Program-made: the position numbers and the translations under genes
Shown here: positions 50,155 to 60,691 of the stretch, piece after piece
Position numbering within the stretch: the first letter of the stretch is position 1
Layout: each line of letters begins with the position of its first letter
Notes under the pieces: model-generated
What the model was told of the DNA's origin: nothing
Seen by the model: only the letters and a program-made list of their open reading frames with translations
Database searches by the model: none
DNA from: Pseudomonas sp. KBW05
GTDB taxonomy: Bacteria; Pseudomonadota; Gammaproteobacteria; Pseudomonadales; Pseudomonadaceae
Length of the DNA stretch: 64,000 bases
Reading direction: 5' to 3'
Assembly: GCF_003852405.1 (NCBI RefSeq)
Contig: NZ_QAJM01000023.1
Location: 107,268 to 171,267 of the forward strand

Positions 50155-51110
50155 AAACCCTGATGATCTACGGCGCCACCGGCTATACCGGGCGCATGGC
50201 GGCCGAGCATGCCAAGCAGCTCGGCCTGAACCTGGTGATCGCTGGCCGCAACGTCGAGCGCCTGGCATCCCTGGCCGCAGAGCTGGACGTGCCGTATCGC
50301 GTGTTTGCGGCAGATGCCAGCCAGTTACAGGGCATCGACGTGCTGCTCAACTTCGCCGGCCCGTTCGCCCACACCGCCGAACCCTTGATGCGCGCCTGCA
50401 TGGCCAGCGGCACCGACTACCTGGACATCACCGCCGAAATCAATGTGTACCGCCTGGCCGAACAGCTCGGCGCCGGGGCGGATGTGATGCTGCTGCCCGG
50501 CGTGGGCTGGGACGTGGTGCCCACCGACTGCCTGGCGATGCACGTCGCTAGCCGCGTGCCGCAGCCGCAGTCGCTGAAAATTGCCTTGCAGGTGCCGGGC
50601 GCGATGTCCCGGGGCTCGGCGCTGAGTGTCGGCGAGATCATCGGCGCTGGGGTGATGGCGCGCATTGACGGGGAGTTGCTTGCCACTCCGGACGCGCAAT
50701 CGCAGCTCCTGGACTTTGGCGACGGCCCTGCGTTGTGCGCACCGTTGTCGTTTGGCGACCTGATTACGGCCTGGCATTCCAGCGCCATCCCGAACATCGC
50801 GATGTTCGTGCATATCACCGGGGAAGCCTTCCCCGAAGGCGACCTGTCGCTACTGCCCGACGGCCCCACCCAGGCCCAGCGCGACGCCCATCATGCCCGT
50901 GCCGTGGCCGAAGTCACGGGCATCGATGGCATGGTTGCTCGGTCGGTGATCGAAACCGTCAACGGCTACAGCTACACCCCATTGGCTGCCGTGGAAGCGG
51001 CGCGTCGAGTACTTGGCGGCGAACGCCGATCCGGCTTTGAAACCCCGGCAAAGCTATTTGGCGTGGGCTTTGCCAAGACCATCGACGGCACTCAAATCAC
51101 TGATTATTGA
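50151..51110 (+). CDS. Saccharopine dehydrogenase-like NAD(P)-binding protein
   Basis: 319 residues with N-terminal Rossmann motif GATGYTGRMAAEHA and the second part of saccharopine-dehydrogenase / enoyl-reductase-like proteins (NFAGPFAHTAEPLMRACM, GTDYLDITAEI). Such proteins are usually reductases of unknown substrate. ATGA overlap with the VOC gene makes coupling likely. Confidence 0.85.
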   Translation: MKTLMIYGATGYTGRMAAEHAKQLGLNLVIAGRNVERLASLAAELDVPYRVFAADASQLQGIDVLLNFAGPFAHTAEPLMRACMASGTDYLDITAEINVYRLAEQLGAGADVMLLPGVGWDVVPTDCLAMHVASRVPQPQSLKIALQVPGAMSRGSALSVGEIIGAGVMARIDGELLATPDAQSQLLDFGDGPALCAPLSFGDLITAWHSSAIPNIAMFVHITGEAFPEGDLSLLPDGPTQAQRDAHHARAVAEVTGIDGMVARSVIETVNGYSYTPLAAVEAARRVLGGERRSGFETPAKLFGVGFAKTIDGTQITDY

Positions 51111-51128
51111 ACTCACAGGAATTGCGCC

Positions 51129-51587
51129 ATGACTGATCTGCAAACAGCCGCTGAAAACAGTGCGGTGATCGACACCCTGCATCGCTTTGCGGCAGGTATT
51201 GACCTGAAGGACTCGGCCCTGCTTGCCTCGGCATTCACCGCCGCTGCCGTCTCGGACTTCCGCCCGGCCGCCGCCAAGGCCGGCTTTGAATACCCGGTGC
51301 TGGAAGGGCGCGACAGCATCGTCGGCGCGCTGTACGCCGCGCTCGGCCAGCTCGATACCACGCACTCGGTGAGCAACGCACGGGTCACCCTCGACGGTGA
51401 TAACGCGCGGCTGGATGCGTTGGTGGAAGCGCAGCACGTGCCGCAAAGCGATCCTTCGCGGCATTACTTGATGAAGAATCGCTATGACGTTGAGTTGGTG
51501 CGGGAGGAGGGCGTATGGCTGATCCAGCGCGTGACCGTGGATAACGTCTGGCGCTCGGGCGATCCGGCAGTCCTGGCCGGAACCTGA
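51129..51587 (+). CDS. SnoaL-like / NTF2-fold protein
   Basis: 152 residues with the nuclear-transport-factor-2 fold: LHRFAAGIDLKDSALLASAF, ALGQLDTTHSVSNARVTLDG and C-terminal EEGVWLIQRVTVDNVW. Members are polyketide cyclases, dehydratases or isomerases; the active site is not assignable. Last gene of this unit. Confidence 0.82.
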   Translation: MTDLQTAAENSAVIDTLHRFAAGIDLKDSALLASAFTAAAVSDFRPAAAKAGFEYPVLEGRDSIVGALYAALGQLDTTHSVSNARVTLDGDNARLDALVEAQHVPQSDPSRHYLMKNRYDVELVREEGVWLIQRVTVDNVWRSGDPAVLAGT

Positions 51588-51593
51588 TGACCT

Positions 51594-51686
51594 TGTGGCG
51601 AGGGAGCTTGCTCCCGCTGGGTCGCGAAGCGGCCCCAAAAAGCGGGAGCGCTACGCACTCCAGCGGGAGCAAGCTCCCTCGCCACA
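51594..51686. repeat. REPIN-type palindromic repeat pair
   Basis: Inverted 27-base arms (51594-51620 and 51660-51686), identical to those at 34843, around a different-length spacer. It lies between the SnoaL-like gene and the AraC gene. Confidence 0.88.
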
Positions 51687-51702
51687 GCGGTTCGCAGGCG
51701 GT

Positions 51703-52569
51703 TCAAGGGTGGCTTTTGAAACGTGCTGCATCCTTCACCGGCGGCAAGCCGAACAGCCGCGCATATTCGCGGCTGAACTGCGAAGCGCTTTCATAACCCA
51801 CGGTGAAGGCGATGGACGCCGCATCCAGGGTATCGAACAGCAGCAACCAACGCGCCCTCAATAGGCGCAGGCGTTTTTGATACTGAATGGGCGTCATCGC
51901 GGTGATGGCTTTGAAATGCCGGTAGAAGGCCGCCACGCTCATGCCAGTCATGGCCGCCAGCGGTTCCACGCGAAAAGGTTCGGTGTAGTGCTGGCGAATC
52001 CACTCGGTGGCTCGGCGGATCTGGGCTAGACGTCCATCGGGGCGCGCCATGGCCACCAGGGTTTCACGCAGGGGGCCTTGCAGCGCCCGAAACACAATCT
52101 CCCGCTCAATCATCGGTGCCAGCACGGCCGCTTCGTTGGGGCGATCCATCAGCCGCAGCATGCGCAGCCATGCATCGATCATTTCTGCTGGCGCCTGCAC
52201 CGCTGCGAACCGTTGCGCGCGCGGCCGTTCAGCCGGCGCGATGTCATCTGCCAATACGCTGGCGATTACAGTCGGGTCAAGGGTCAGGCGGAGTGCCAGG
52301 TAGGGCGACTCGGGAGCATAAGGGTGAACCTGCCCGGTCGCGGGCACCTCCACCGGCACCACGAAATAGCTGGACGGCCCGTAGGTGGACACCTGATCGC
52401 CGATAGACAGCGTTTTCACGCCTTGCAGCACCAGATGCAGCATCGGCTGATACACCTGATCGGCGCAGGCTTCGGCACACACCATCGCCACACGGGGCAG
52501 GCCGGTGTCGGTCCACTTGTTTTCTGCGCGCAGCACGCGGCGGCGCAGTTCATCGAGGTCGTTGTTCAT
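51703..52569 (-). CDS. AraC family transcriptional regulator (paralogue)
   Basis: 288 residues from ATG 52569 (open to 52581). The start MNNDLDELRRRVLRAEN is similar to the regulator at 47964 (GIPRVAMV versus GLPRVAMV), and the HTH halves are alike (PLAAMTGMSVAAFYRHFKAI, AFTVGYESASQFSREYAR). Divergent from an SDR gene; probable activator or repressor of it. Confidence 0.9.
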   Translation of the reverse strand: MNNDLDELRRRVLRAENKWTDTGLPRVAMVCAEACADQVYQPMLHLVLQGVKTLSIGDQVSTYGPSSYFVVPVEVPATGQVHPYAPESPYLALRLTLDPTVIASVLADDIAPAERPRAQRFAAVQAPAEMIDAWLRMLRLMDRPNEAAVLAPMIEREIVFRALQGPLRETLVAMARPDGRLAQIRRATEWIRQHYTEPFRVEPLAAMTGMSVAAFYRHFKAITAMTPIQYQKRLRLLRARWLLLFDTLDAASIAFTVGYESASQFSREYARLFGLPPVKDAARFKSHP

Positions 52570-52716
52570 GGGCTCGACCATGAGCTACGCCGAGCGGTAG
52601 CGCAAGGCAACTGAGAAGAATAGGCAAGCATGGGCGAGGAACCGGCAACCGTCATGCGGGCGGCGGGCCGAATACTGGCGGCACGCAGTATCACTCAACC
52701 GCAGGAAATCAAACGT

Positions 52717-53466
52717 ATGAAGCTCGACGGAAAAATTGCAGTCGTCACTGGCGCATCAAAAGGTATCGGCGCAGGCATTGCAAAAGGCTTGGCGGCGGCA
52801 GGCGCGACGGTGGTGGTCAACTACGCCTCCAGCAAAGCCGATGCTGATGCAGTCGTCGCCCATATCCAGGCGCAGGGCGGCAACGCCATCAGCGTGCAGG
52901 CAGACATGAGTGCGGGTGCCGATGTGACGCGCTTGTTCGACACGGTTCGGCAGACCTTCGGCACGCTGGATATCCTGGTCAACAACGCCGGTGTCGCGGT
53001 GTTCCAGATGATCGAGGACCTGACCGAAGAGGCCTTTCATAAGCAGTTCAACCTTAACGTGTTGGGCTATTTGCTGGCGGCGCGGGAGGCGGTGAAGTTG
53101 TTGGGGCAGGGCGGCAGTATTATCAATATCAGCTCGATCCTCAGCACCGACCCCTACCTGGCCTCCAGCGTGTACTCGGCCACCAAGGGGGCGGTGGACA
53201 CGCTGACGTTCGCCCTGGCGCGTGAACTGGGGTCAAAGGGCATCCGTGTCAATTCAATCTTGCCGGGCCATACCAATACCCCGGCCACCGATGGCAACTT
53301 TGCCGGTGAATTTGGCCAGTCACTGATTGCCGGGACGCCGTTGGGGCGTTTGGGTGAGCCTGAAGATATTGCACCGCTGGCGGTGTTCCTCGCGTCCGAA
53401 GATGCCCATTGGGTCACTGGGGAATCCATCCGCGCATCTGGTGGCGTGCGCGGTGTCGGCTACTGA
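52717..53466 (+). CDS. SDR family oxidoreductase
   Basis: 249 residues from ATG 52717 (open to 52630). Motifs: TGASKGIG, NNAG and the active site SAT-YSATK (Tyr-x-x-x-Lys), with the substrate loop NTPATDGNF. Resembles glucose/3-oxoacyl-ACP type SDRs, substrate unknown. The last residues are GGVRGVGY, after a 147-base divergent spacer. Confidence 0.9.
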   Translation: MKLDGKIAVVTGASKGIGAGIAKGLAAAGATVVVNYASSKADADAVVAHIQAQGGNAISVQADMSAGADVTRLFDTVRQTFGTLDILVNNAGVAVFQMIEDLTEEAFHKQFNLNVLGYLLAAREAVKLLGQGGSIINISSILSTDPYLASSVYSATKGAVDTLTFALARELGSKGIRVNSILPGHTNTPATDGNFAGEFGQSLIAGTPLGRLGEPEDIAPLAVFLASEDAHWVTGESIRASGGVRGVGY

Positions 53467-53474
53467 CGGTTTGA

Positions 53475-54386
53475 TCACTGCCGAACATGGGGATGTGCGG
53501 CAAACACCTCCACCAACCATTCGACAAACACCCGCACCCGCGCGCTCAGGTGGCGATTGGGCATGTACACCACCGACAGCGGGTTGGGCGCCGCCGACCA
53601 TTGCGTGAGCACCGGCACCAAGGTGCCTATGTCGATATGCGGCTGCACCATGAAGCGCAAGGTGTGGATTACCCCCAGCCCAGCAAGGCCTGCCGCCAGG
53701 TAGGCGTTGCTGTCATTCACGGCCACAAAATGGCGGCCCTCAACGGCGACCTGTTCGTCAGCGCGTATCAGCGCCAGACGGTTTTGTTTGCCGGTGCCGG
53801 GAAAAAAGTAGCGCACCAGCGTATGGCCTTCTTCCAGTTCAACGGGGTGGTTGGGGGTGCCGTGGGCTGCCAGATAGGCGGGTGTTGCACAGGTGACAAA
53901 CTCCAGGCTGCCCAGGCCTCGCGCAATCATTGCCGAATCCGGCAGGTGCCCGCCACGGATCACACAGTCGATGCTTTCACTGGCCAGGTCGGCGGTGCGG
54001 TCGCTGGCACCGATATCGATCTGGATATCCGGGTAGCGCTCATGAAAATCGCGCAGCGCCGGGATCACCAGCAATGTGGCGATGGTGGTGCCCATGTCAA
54101 CCCGCACTCGGCCGCTGGGGCGGCTGCGGGACACCGCCATGTCCGATTCTGCTTCCAGCCACTGGTCCAGCACCCGGCTCATGCGCGTGTGGTAGGCGCT
54201 GCCTTCCGGGGTCAGCGTCACCGTGCGTGTGGTGCGGTTCAGCAGCTTTACGCGCAGGTGGGACTCAAGCGCCTGAATCAGCTTGGTCACGGCGTTGGGG
54301 TGCACGTCCAATTGCGCGGCAGCTTTTACAAAACTGCCGGTTTCGACGATGCGTAAAAACGCCTGTACAGCCTGGAAGTAGTCCAT
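53475..54386 (-). CDS. LysR family transcriptional regulator
   Basis: 303 residues from ATG 54386. Winged HTH at the N-terminus (GSFVKAAAQLDVHPNAVTKL, ESHLRVKLLNRTTR) and a periplasmic-binding-like effector domain. Divergent from an SDR gene at 54517 across a 130-base spacer, so it likely controls that gene and itself. Stop lies 8 bases from the end of the convergent SDR gene at 53466. Confidence 0.9.
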   Translation of the reverse strand: MDYFQAVQAFLRIVETGSFVKAAAQLDVHPNAVTKLIQALESHLRVKLLNRTTRTVTLTPEGSAYHTRMSRVLDQWLEAESDMAVSRSRPSGRVRVDMGTTIATLLVIPALRDFHERYPDIQIDIGASDRTADLASESIDCVIRGGHLPDSAMIARGLGSLEFVTCATPAYLAAHGTPNHPVELEEGHTLVRYFFPGTGKQNRLALIRADEQVAVEGRHFVAVNDSNAYLAAGLAGLGVIHTLRFMVQPHIDIGTLVPVLTQWSAAPNPLSVVYMPNRHLSARVRVFVEWLVEVFAAHPHVRQ

Positions 54387-54516
54387 GGTCTCTCGCCAAT
54401 TGTCACGAATTGGATGATGCGGCATACAGATATAGGCCGTTTATCACAAAAGTCGAAGAGATTACCTTGGTTTACGCCTCGCAACCCGCGAATCGACAGC
54501 CTTTCAAGGAATTATC

Positions 54517-55266
54517 ATGACTCACTCTCTCAAAGGTAAAGTTGCACTGGTCACCGGCGCTTCACGCGGTATTGGCGCCGCCATTGCCAAGCGCCTGGCG
54601 GCCGAAGGTGCCGCTGTTGCGTTCAGCTATTCCCAATCCACCGAGCATGCGCAGTCAGTGTTGCGCAGCATCAAGGCGCATGGGGTCAGCGGCCTGGCCG
54701 TGGCGGCGGATCAAGCCGATAGCGCGGCCGTGGCGGCGCTGGTCAGGCGCGTGCATGAACACTTCGGGCGCCTGGATATCCTGGTCAACAGCGCCGGCGT
54801 CTTTACGATGGGCATGGTGGGTGACCCCGACGCCGATATAGCCGCACTGGACCGCCAGCAAGCGATTAACCTCAATGGCGTGGTGGCGGCGGTGCGGGCT
54901 GCCGTACCGCTGATGGCCGATGGTGGGCGCATCGTTTCGATCGGCACCATGTTCGCCAGCCGCGCACCGTTCCCCGGGATTGGTGACTATGCGGCGAGCA
55001 AGGCGGCCGTGGCGGCTTACGGCCGCGCCTGGGCACGGGACCTGGGGCCACGGGGAATCACGGTAAACACTGTACAGCCGGGGCCGATCAACACCGACAT
55101 GAACCCGGACACCAGCGACATGGCGCCGCTGGTCAAACAGATGACTGCGCTGGGGCGTTATGGGCAGCCGGAAGAAATCGCCGGGGTGGTGGCGTTTCTC
55201 GTCGGAGCGGATGCGGCTTTTATCACCGGTGCCACGTTGAACGTGGATGGTGGGCAGAACAGCTGA
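54517..55266 (+). CDS. SDR family oxidoreductase
   Basis: 249 residues with TGASRGIG, NSAG (Ser for the usual second Asn), and active-site YAASK, plus PGPINTDMNP. FabG-like fold; substrate unknown. SD AAGGAA just upstream. Single gene with a divergent LysR regulator. Confidence 0.9.
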   Translation: MTHSLKGKVALVTGASRGIGAAIAKRLAAEGAAVAFSYSQSTEHAQSVLRSIKAHGVSGLAVAADQADSAAVAALVRRVHEHFGRLDILVNSAGVFTMGMVGDPDADIAALDRQQAINLNGVVAAVRAAVPLMADGGRIVSIGTMFASRAPFPGIGDYAASKAAVAAYGRAWARDLGPRGITVNTVQPGPINTDMNPDTSDMAPLVKQMTALGRYGQPEEIAGVVAFLVGADAAFITGATLNVDGGQNS

Positions 55267-55309
55267 GGTCCAGCCATATTCACCCAGCCTGAAAAACATC
55301 TGACTATGA

Positions 55310-55505
55310 GAGCGGGCTTGTCAGTCAACACAGATGCAGCTGGCCCACCGCCATCGCAGGCAAGCCAGCTCCCACATTTTTGACCAGTGCAAACCTGATC
55401 TGGCCTGCAAACCCAACCCCCTGTGGGAGCTGGCTTACCCGCGAAGGCGGCTTGTCAGCCAGCACAGATGCAGCTGGCCCAGCGCCATCGCAGGCAAACC
55501 CGCGC
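55310..55505. repeat. REP-like repeats, two partial units
   Basis: Two partly overlapping copies of the CTGTGGGAGC...GCAGGCAAGCCAGCTCCCACA type, with AACACAGATGCAGCTGGCCC between arms. Same family as the 63614-64000 array. No gene is visible in it. Confidence 0.78.
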
Positions 55506-55532
55506 AGATTTGGTTTGGCGGTGTGCTCTGGA

Positions 55533-55961
55533 TTACGCCGCTTGAGGCTGGACCTGTAACTCGCCTTCCACTTCCTTGACCAACCCACTGGCCAAAAACA
55601 ACGGCAGCACTCGTTTGTGCAATTGCGGCTCGACAAATTCCTTCACCGTATCCAACCCCAGCACACCACTCAACGCCAGCTCGGCCTTGGTGTACGACAA
55701 CCACGCCTTCTTCAACACCTGCAACACATCACTGCCCGCCGTGGTGGCGAAGCGGCGGTGGGTGGGTTTGCCGTCGAAGGTGAAGGTGTGCTGGAACGCG
55801 TAGCCTGTTTCATCGCCGCCGCTGGCGGTGCAGCGGATGCAAGTGCATGGGCCGTCGCCGAAGGCCGTGCGCAGGTAGCTGTTGAAGTCCACCACGGGTT
55901 TGAGTGACAGGCGCTTATCCACCTCGAACAGGTCCCCGGTCATTTTTTCGTCAGTGTTCAA
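55533..55961 (-). CDS. Hypothetical protein with CxC-x2-C
   Basis: 142 residues, no signal. A Cys pattern CTCIRC near residue 40 may bind metal or form a disulfide. The rest is mixed (FQHTFTFDGKPTHRRF, VEPQLHKRVLPLFLASGLV). I recognise no domain. Between REP repeats and the LysR gene. The start is supported by ATG 55961, with AGGAA eight bases upstream on the minus strand. Confidence 0.65.
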   Translation of the reverse strand: MNTDEKMTGDLFEVDKRLSLKPVVDFNSYLRTAFGDGPCTCIRCTASGGDETGYAFQHTFTFDGKPTHRRFATTAGSDVLQVLKKAWLSYTKAELALSGVLGLDTVKEFVEPQLHKRVLPLFLASGLVKEVEGELQVQPQAA

Positions 55962-56047
55962 CGTGCATTTCCTCGCAGGTTCGGCGGTTTTTCAAAGCGC
56001 GGCACAATAGCAGCCGGGCGCCGGTTTGTGGGGGATTAATCAACGGT

Positions 56048-56944
56048 TCAGGCTGCAATCAAGCTGCGCTTGATCCAGTCATACAAATCATTGCCCTCGC
56101 TGGACAACTCACTGTTGGCCCGTCGGCACAGGTAATACTGGCGGCCATCATTCACCTCCAGCTCAAACAACTTCACCAACTCGCCACTGGCTACCAGCGG
56201 TGCCACCAAGGGTTCGCGTAGCAATGCGCAGCCGAGGCCGGTGAGGGTTGCCGTGAGTGCAAGCTGGCCATCTTCCAGCAACAACCCATTCAACGCGGTG
56301 GCATCCACTTCGGCGGCTTCGAACCATTGGCCCCAGGTGCCGCGTTCTTCATCGTGCAGCAGTGGCAACTGGCTCAAGGCCTCGGGCGTGTCGATGGGGC
56401 CGTGCTGTGCCAGGAAGGCGCGGCTGCAATAGGGCGTCACCGCGCCGGAGATCAGCGGTTCGCTGTGGTAGCCCGGCCAATGCCCGGTGCCGAAGCGAAT
56501 CGACAGGTCGGCCGCATCGCTGGGGTAGCTGCGGTGGTTGGCGTAGGTCACGTTGATGTCCAGCGCCGGGTGATCCTTCAGGAAATTCGCCAGGCGTGGA
56601 ATAAACAGATTGATGCCAAACAGTGGGATCAGGCTGATGGTCACCTGGCGCGTGGCGCTCTTTTCGCGCACGTGTTCGGTGGCGCTGCGCAGCACCGCAA
56701 ACGCCGAGCGAATCGCGCGGTAGTACTCGCGACCTTCATCGGTGAGCACCAGGTTGCGGCCCTGGCGCAAGGTCAGCGGTTGCTGCAGGAAGTCTTCCAG
56801 CAAATGCAGTTGATGGCTGATGGCTGACGCGGAAACCTCCAGCTCACGCGCGGCGGCATTCACCCCGCCATGGCGCGCAAAGGCTTCGAAGGTGCGCACG
56901 GCACGCAGGGGAGGGTCATTGGCTAACTGTTCTGATTTATTCAT
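56048..56944 (-). CDS. LysR family regulator, GcvA type
   Basis: 298 residues. HTH region FEAFARHGGVNAAARELEVS then ASAISHQLHLLEDFLQQPL, the GcvA-like variant with 'R.GR' at LRQGRNLVL. Effector domain follows. It is divergent from the ABC-hydrolase operon that begins at 57117, so it should be the regulator of that operon. Confidence 0.9.
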   Translation of the reverse strand: MNKSEQLANDPPLRAVRTFEAFARHGGVNAAARELEVSASAISHQLHLLEDFLQQPLTLRQGRNLVLTDEGREYYRAIRSAFAVLRSATEHVREKSATRQVTISLIPLFGINLFIPRLANFLKDHPALDINVTYANHRSYPSDAADLSIRFGTGHWPGYHSEPLISGAVTPYCSRAFLAQHGPIDTPEALSQLPLLHDEERGTWGQWFEAAEVDATALNGLLLEDGQLALTATLTGLGCALLREPLVAPLVASGELVKLFELEVNDGRQYYLCRRANSELSSEGNDLYDWIKRSLIAA

Positions 56945-57116
56945 GTGTTGAATTAAATACTAACTCTTGCGCCGAATAAAGAGCCATAAGTGCCGTATTT
57001 ACGGCATAAACAGCCTGTTTCAGGGTTGATATAACCATATGACTTTCTGTTATTTGATAAAAATAGAATAGATGCTTAGTGTGCCGCCCTTGTACGCACT
57101 GAGGTCGATGGTTTTC

Positions 57117-58060
57117 ATGGATGGGTTTATCCAACAACTGCTCAACGGTTTGATGACGGGCAGTCTCTACGCGCTGGTGGCCCTGGGTTACACCATGGTC
57201 TACGGCATCTTGCGCATCATCAACTTTGCCCATGGCGATGTGTTGATGATCGGCGCGCTGGTGGGCTTGTCGGTGATCCGTCTGTTGCAGGCCACCTTTC
57301 CAGCCCTTGCGCCGATGCTGGTGTTGCTCTGTGCGACCCTCGTCGCTATGGCCTTTTGTGCGGTGCTGGCGGTGGTGATCGAGCGCGTGGCCTATCGCCG
57401 CCTGCGCCACGCCCCGCGCCTGGCGCCGTTGATCAGCGGTATCGGCGTGTCGCTGCTGCTGCAAACCATTGCCATGCTGGTGTGGACGCGCAACCCGCAG
57501 ATGTTCCCGCAGTTGCTGCCGCTGGAGCCGATCGAAGTGCTGGCCGGCGCCTCCGCACACCCGGCCATCACCAACGCCACCGCGTTGACGACGATTGCCA
57601 TCGCCTTGTCGGTGATGCTCGCGTTGCTGGTGCTGGTGGAGCGCACGCGTTTCGGCCGGGCCATGCGTGCCGTGGCGGAGAACCCGCAAGTCGCCAGCCT
57701 GATGGGCATCAGCCCGAACCGCATCATCGTCATCACCTTCGCCATCGGCGGCGCCCTGGCGGCACTCGCCGGGATCATGATGGCCAGCAACTACGGCAGC
57801 GCGCATTTCTACATGGGTTTCTTGCCCGGCATCAAAGCCTTCACCGCGGCGGTGCTGGGCGGCATCGGCAACCTCAAGGGCGCCATGCTCGGCGGCCTGC
57901 TGCTGGGGCTGATCGAAGCCCTTGGCACCGGTTACCTCGGTGCGGCTACCAACGGCGTATTCGGCAGCAATTACCAGGATGTGTTCGCCTTTATCGTGTT
58001 GATCGCGGTGCTGGTGTTCCGGCCTTCCGGGTTGTTGGGCGAACGTTTGGCGAGCCGCGC

Positions 58061-58064
<4 letters not shown>
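57117..58064 (+). CDS. Branched-chain amino acid type ABC permease (LivH family)
   Basis: 315 residues from ATG 57117 (frames open to 57072 and an ATG at 57108 are alternatives). About eight helices; family start DGFIQQLLNGLMTGSLYALV and motif ALGYTMVYGILRIINFAHG, with GVGSNYQD-like end. First gene of an operon with overlapping genes; substrate is probably a thiazoline or amino-acid analogue, given the hydrolases downstream. Confidence 0.9.
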
Positions 58065-59142
<1,078 letters not shown>

Positions 59143-59146
<4 letters not shown>

Positions 59147-59916
59147 ACGCACCGCTGTTGCAGATCGACAAGGTCAATAAATACTTCGGCGGCGTCGCGG
59201 CGCTGACCGACGTGAGCCTGAGCATTCAGCCCGGCGAGATCTACGGCTTGATCGGCCCGAATGGCGCGGGCAAGACCACCTTCTTTAACGTGATGACCGG
59301 CTTGTACACGCCGGACTCCGGGCGCTTCCAACTGGATGGCCGCGACTACCAACCCACCAGCGTGCACCAGGTCGCAGAGGCGGGGATCGCGCGCACCTTC
59401 CAGAACATCCGCCTGTTCAACGCGATGAGCGCCCTGGAAAACGTCATGGTCGGGCGCCATGTGCGCACCCGCAACGGCCTGTGGGCAGCCTTGAGCCAGC
59501 ATCGCCGCGCCCGCGATGAAGAAGCGCAAACCCGCGCTCACGCCCATCGTTTGCTGGTCTACGTGGGCCTTGCCGGTTTCGCCAATTACCGCGCCGACAG
59601 CCTGAGCTACGGCCACCAACGCCGCCTGGAAATCGCCCGTGCCCTGGCCACCGAACCGCGCCTGCTGGCCCTGGATGAACCGGCGGCGGGCATGAACGCC
59701 AGCGAGAAAGTGCAACTGCGCGGCCTGCTGGAAAAGATCCGCGACGACGGCCACACCCTGTTGTTGATCGAACACGACGTCAAGCTGGTGATGGGCGTGT
59801 GCGACCGCATCAGCGTATTGGATTACGGCCAGGTCATCGCCGTCGGCCCGCCCGCCGACGTGCGCCAGCATCCGGCGGTGATCCAGGCCTATCTGGGAGC
59901 CAGCGCGCATGTCTGA
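59143..59916 (+). CDS. ABC transporter ATPase (LivG family)
   Basis: 257 residues with Walker A GPNGAGKT, signature LSYGHQRRLEIARAL, Walker B LLALDEP and H-loop His in EHDVKLV. One of two ATPases of the importer. Overlaps the next gene by 8 bases. Confidence 0.92.
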
Positions 59917-60625
59917 AGCACTGTTGAAAGTCGAAGGTTTGCAGGTGCGCTACGGCGCCATCGAAGCCGTCAAAGCCCTCGACCTGCATATCGATGAAGG
60001 CGAGCGCGTGACCCTGATTGGCGCCAATGGCGCGGGCAAGACCTCCAGCCTCAAGGCGCTCACCGGTTTGCTGCCGGCAGCCGGGGGCGAGATCCGTTTT
60101 GCCGGGCACTCCATCCTCGGCCAGGCGCCGGACACACTGCTGCGCCAAGGCATCGCCATGGTCCCCGAAGGCCGTGGGATTTTCGCGCGTATGAGCGTGC
60201 TGGAAAACTTGCAGGCCGGCGCATTTTTGCGCCGCGACAACGCGCAGGTGCAGCGCGAAATGAGCCAACTGTTCGAGCACTTCCCGCGACTGGAAGAACG
60301 CCTGCAGCAATCTGCCGGCCTGCTGTCGGGTGGCGAGCAACAGATGCTCGCCCTGGCGCGTGCGCTGTTATCGCGCCCACGTCTGCTGATCCTCGATGAG
60401 CCGTCCATGGGCCTGGCGCCGATCATGGTGGAGAAGATTTTCCGGGTGATCGACGACGTCTGCCGCCAGGGCATGACCCTGTTGCTGGTGGAGCAGAATG
60501 CGCGGCTGGCGCTGCAAGTCACCGACCGCGCCTATGTGATGGACACCGGGCGCATCAGCCTCAGCGGCCGATCCGAAGATTTGCTTGAACACCCCGAGGT
60601 GCGCAGCGCGTATCTCGGCGAATAA
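59909..60625 (+). CDS. ABC transporter ATPase (LivF family)
   Basis: 238 residues with Walker A GANGAGKT, signature LSGGEQQMLALARAL, Walker B LLILDEP and the VEQNA H-region typical of LivF (Gln-Asn instead of His-Asp). Partner of LivG-type ATPase. Confidence 0.92.
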   Translation: MSEALLKVEGLQVRYGAIEAVKALDLHIDEGERVTLIGANGAGKTSSLKALTGLLPAAGGEIRFAGHSILGQAPDTLLRQGIAMVPEGRGIFARMSVLENLQAGAFLRRDNAQVQREMSQLFEHFPRLEERLQQSAGLLSGGEQQMLALARALLSRPRLLILDEPSMGLAPIMVEKIFRVIDDVCRQGMTLLLVEQNARLALQVTDRAYVMDTGRISLSGRSEDLLEHPEVRSAYLGE

Positions 60626-60691
60626 CCCAACCATGACGCTACCGGACGCCCGGCGTGTTCCGACCCGCCCGAAAAGAAGCAGGAACCACTG

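Noticed and set aside
53487-54356. 289-codon plus-strand frame opposite the LysR gene
   Set aside because: It is antisense to a clear LysR family gene and has no ribosome site or family features.
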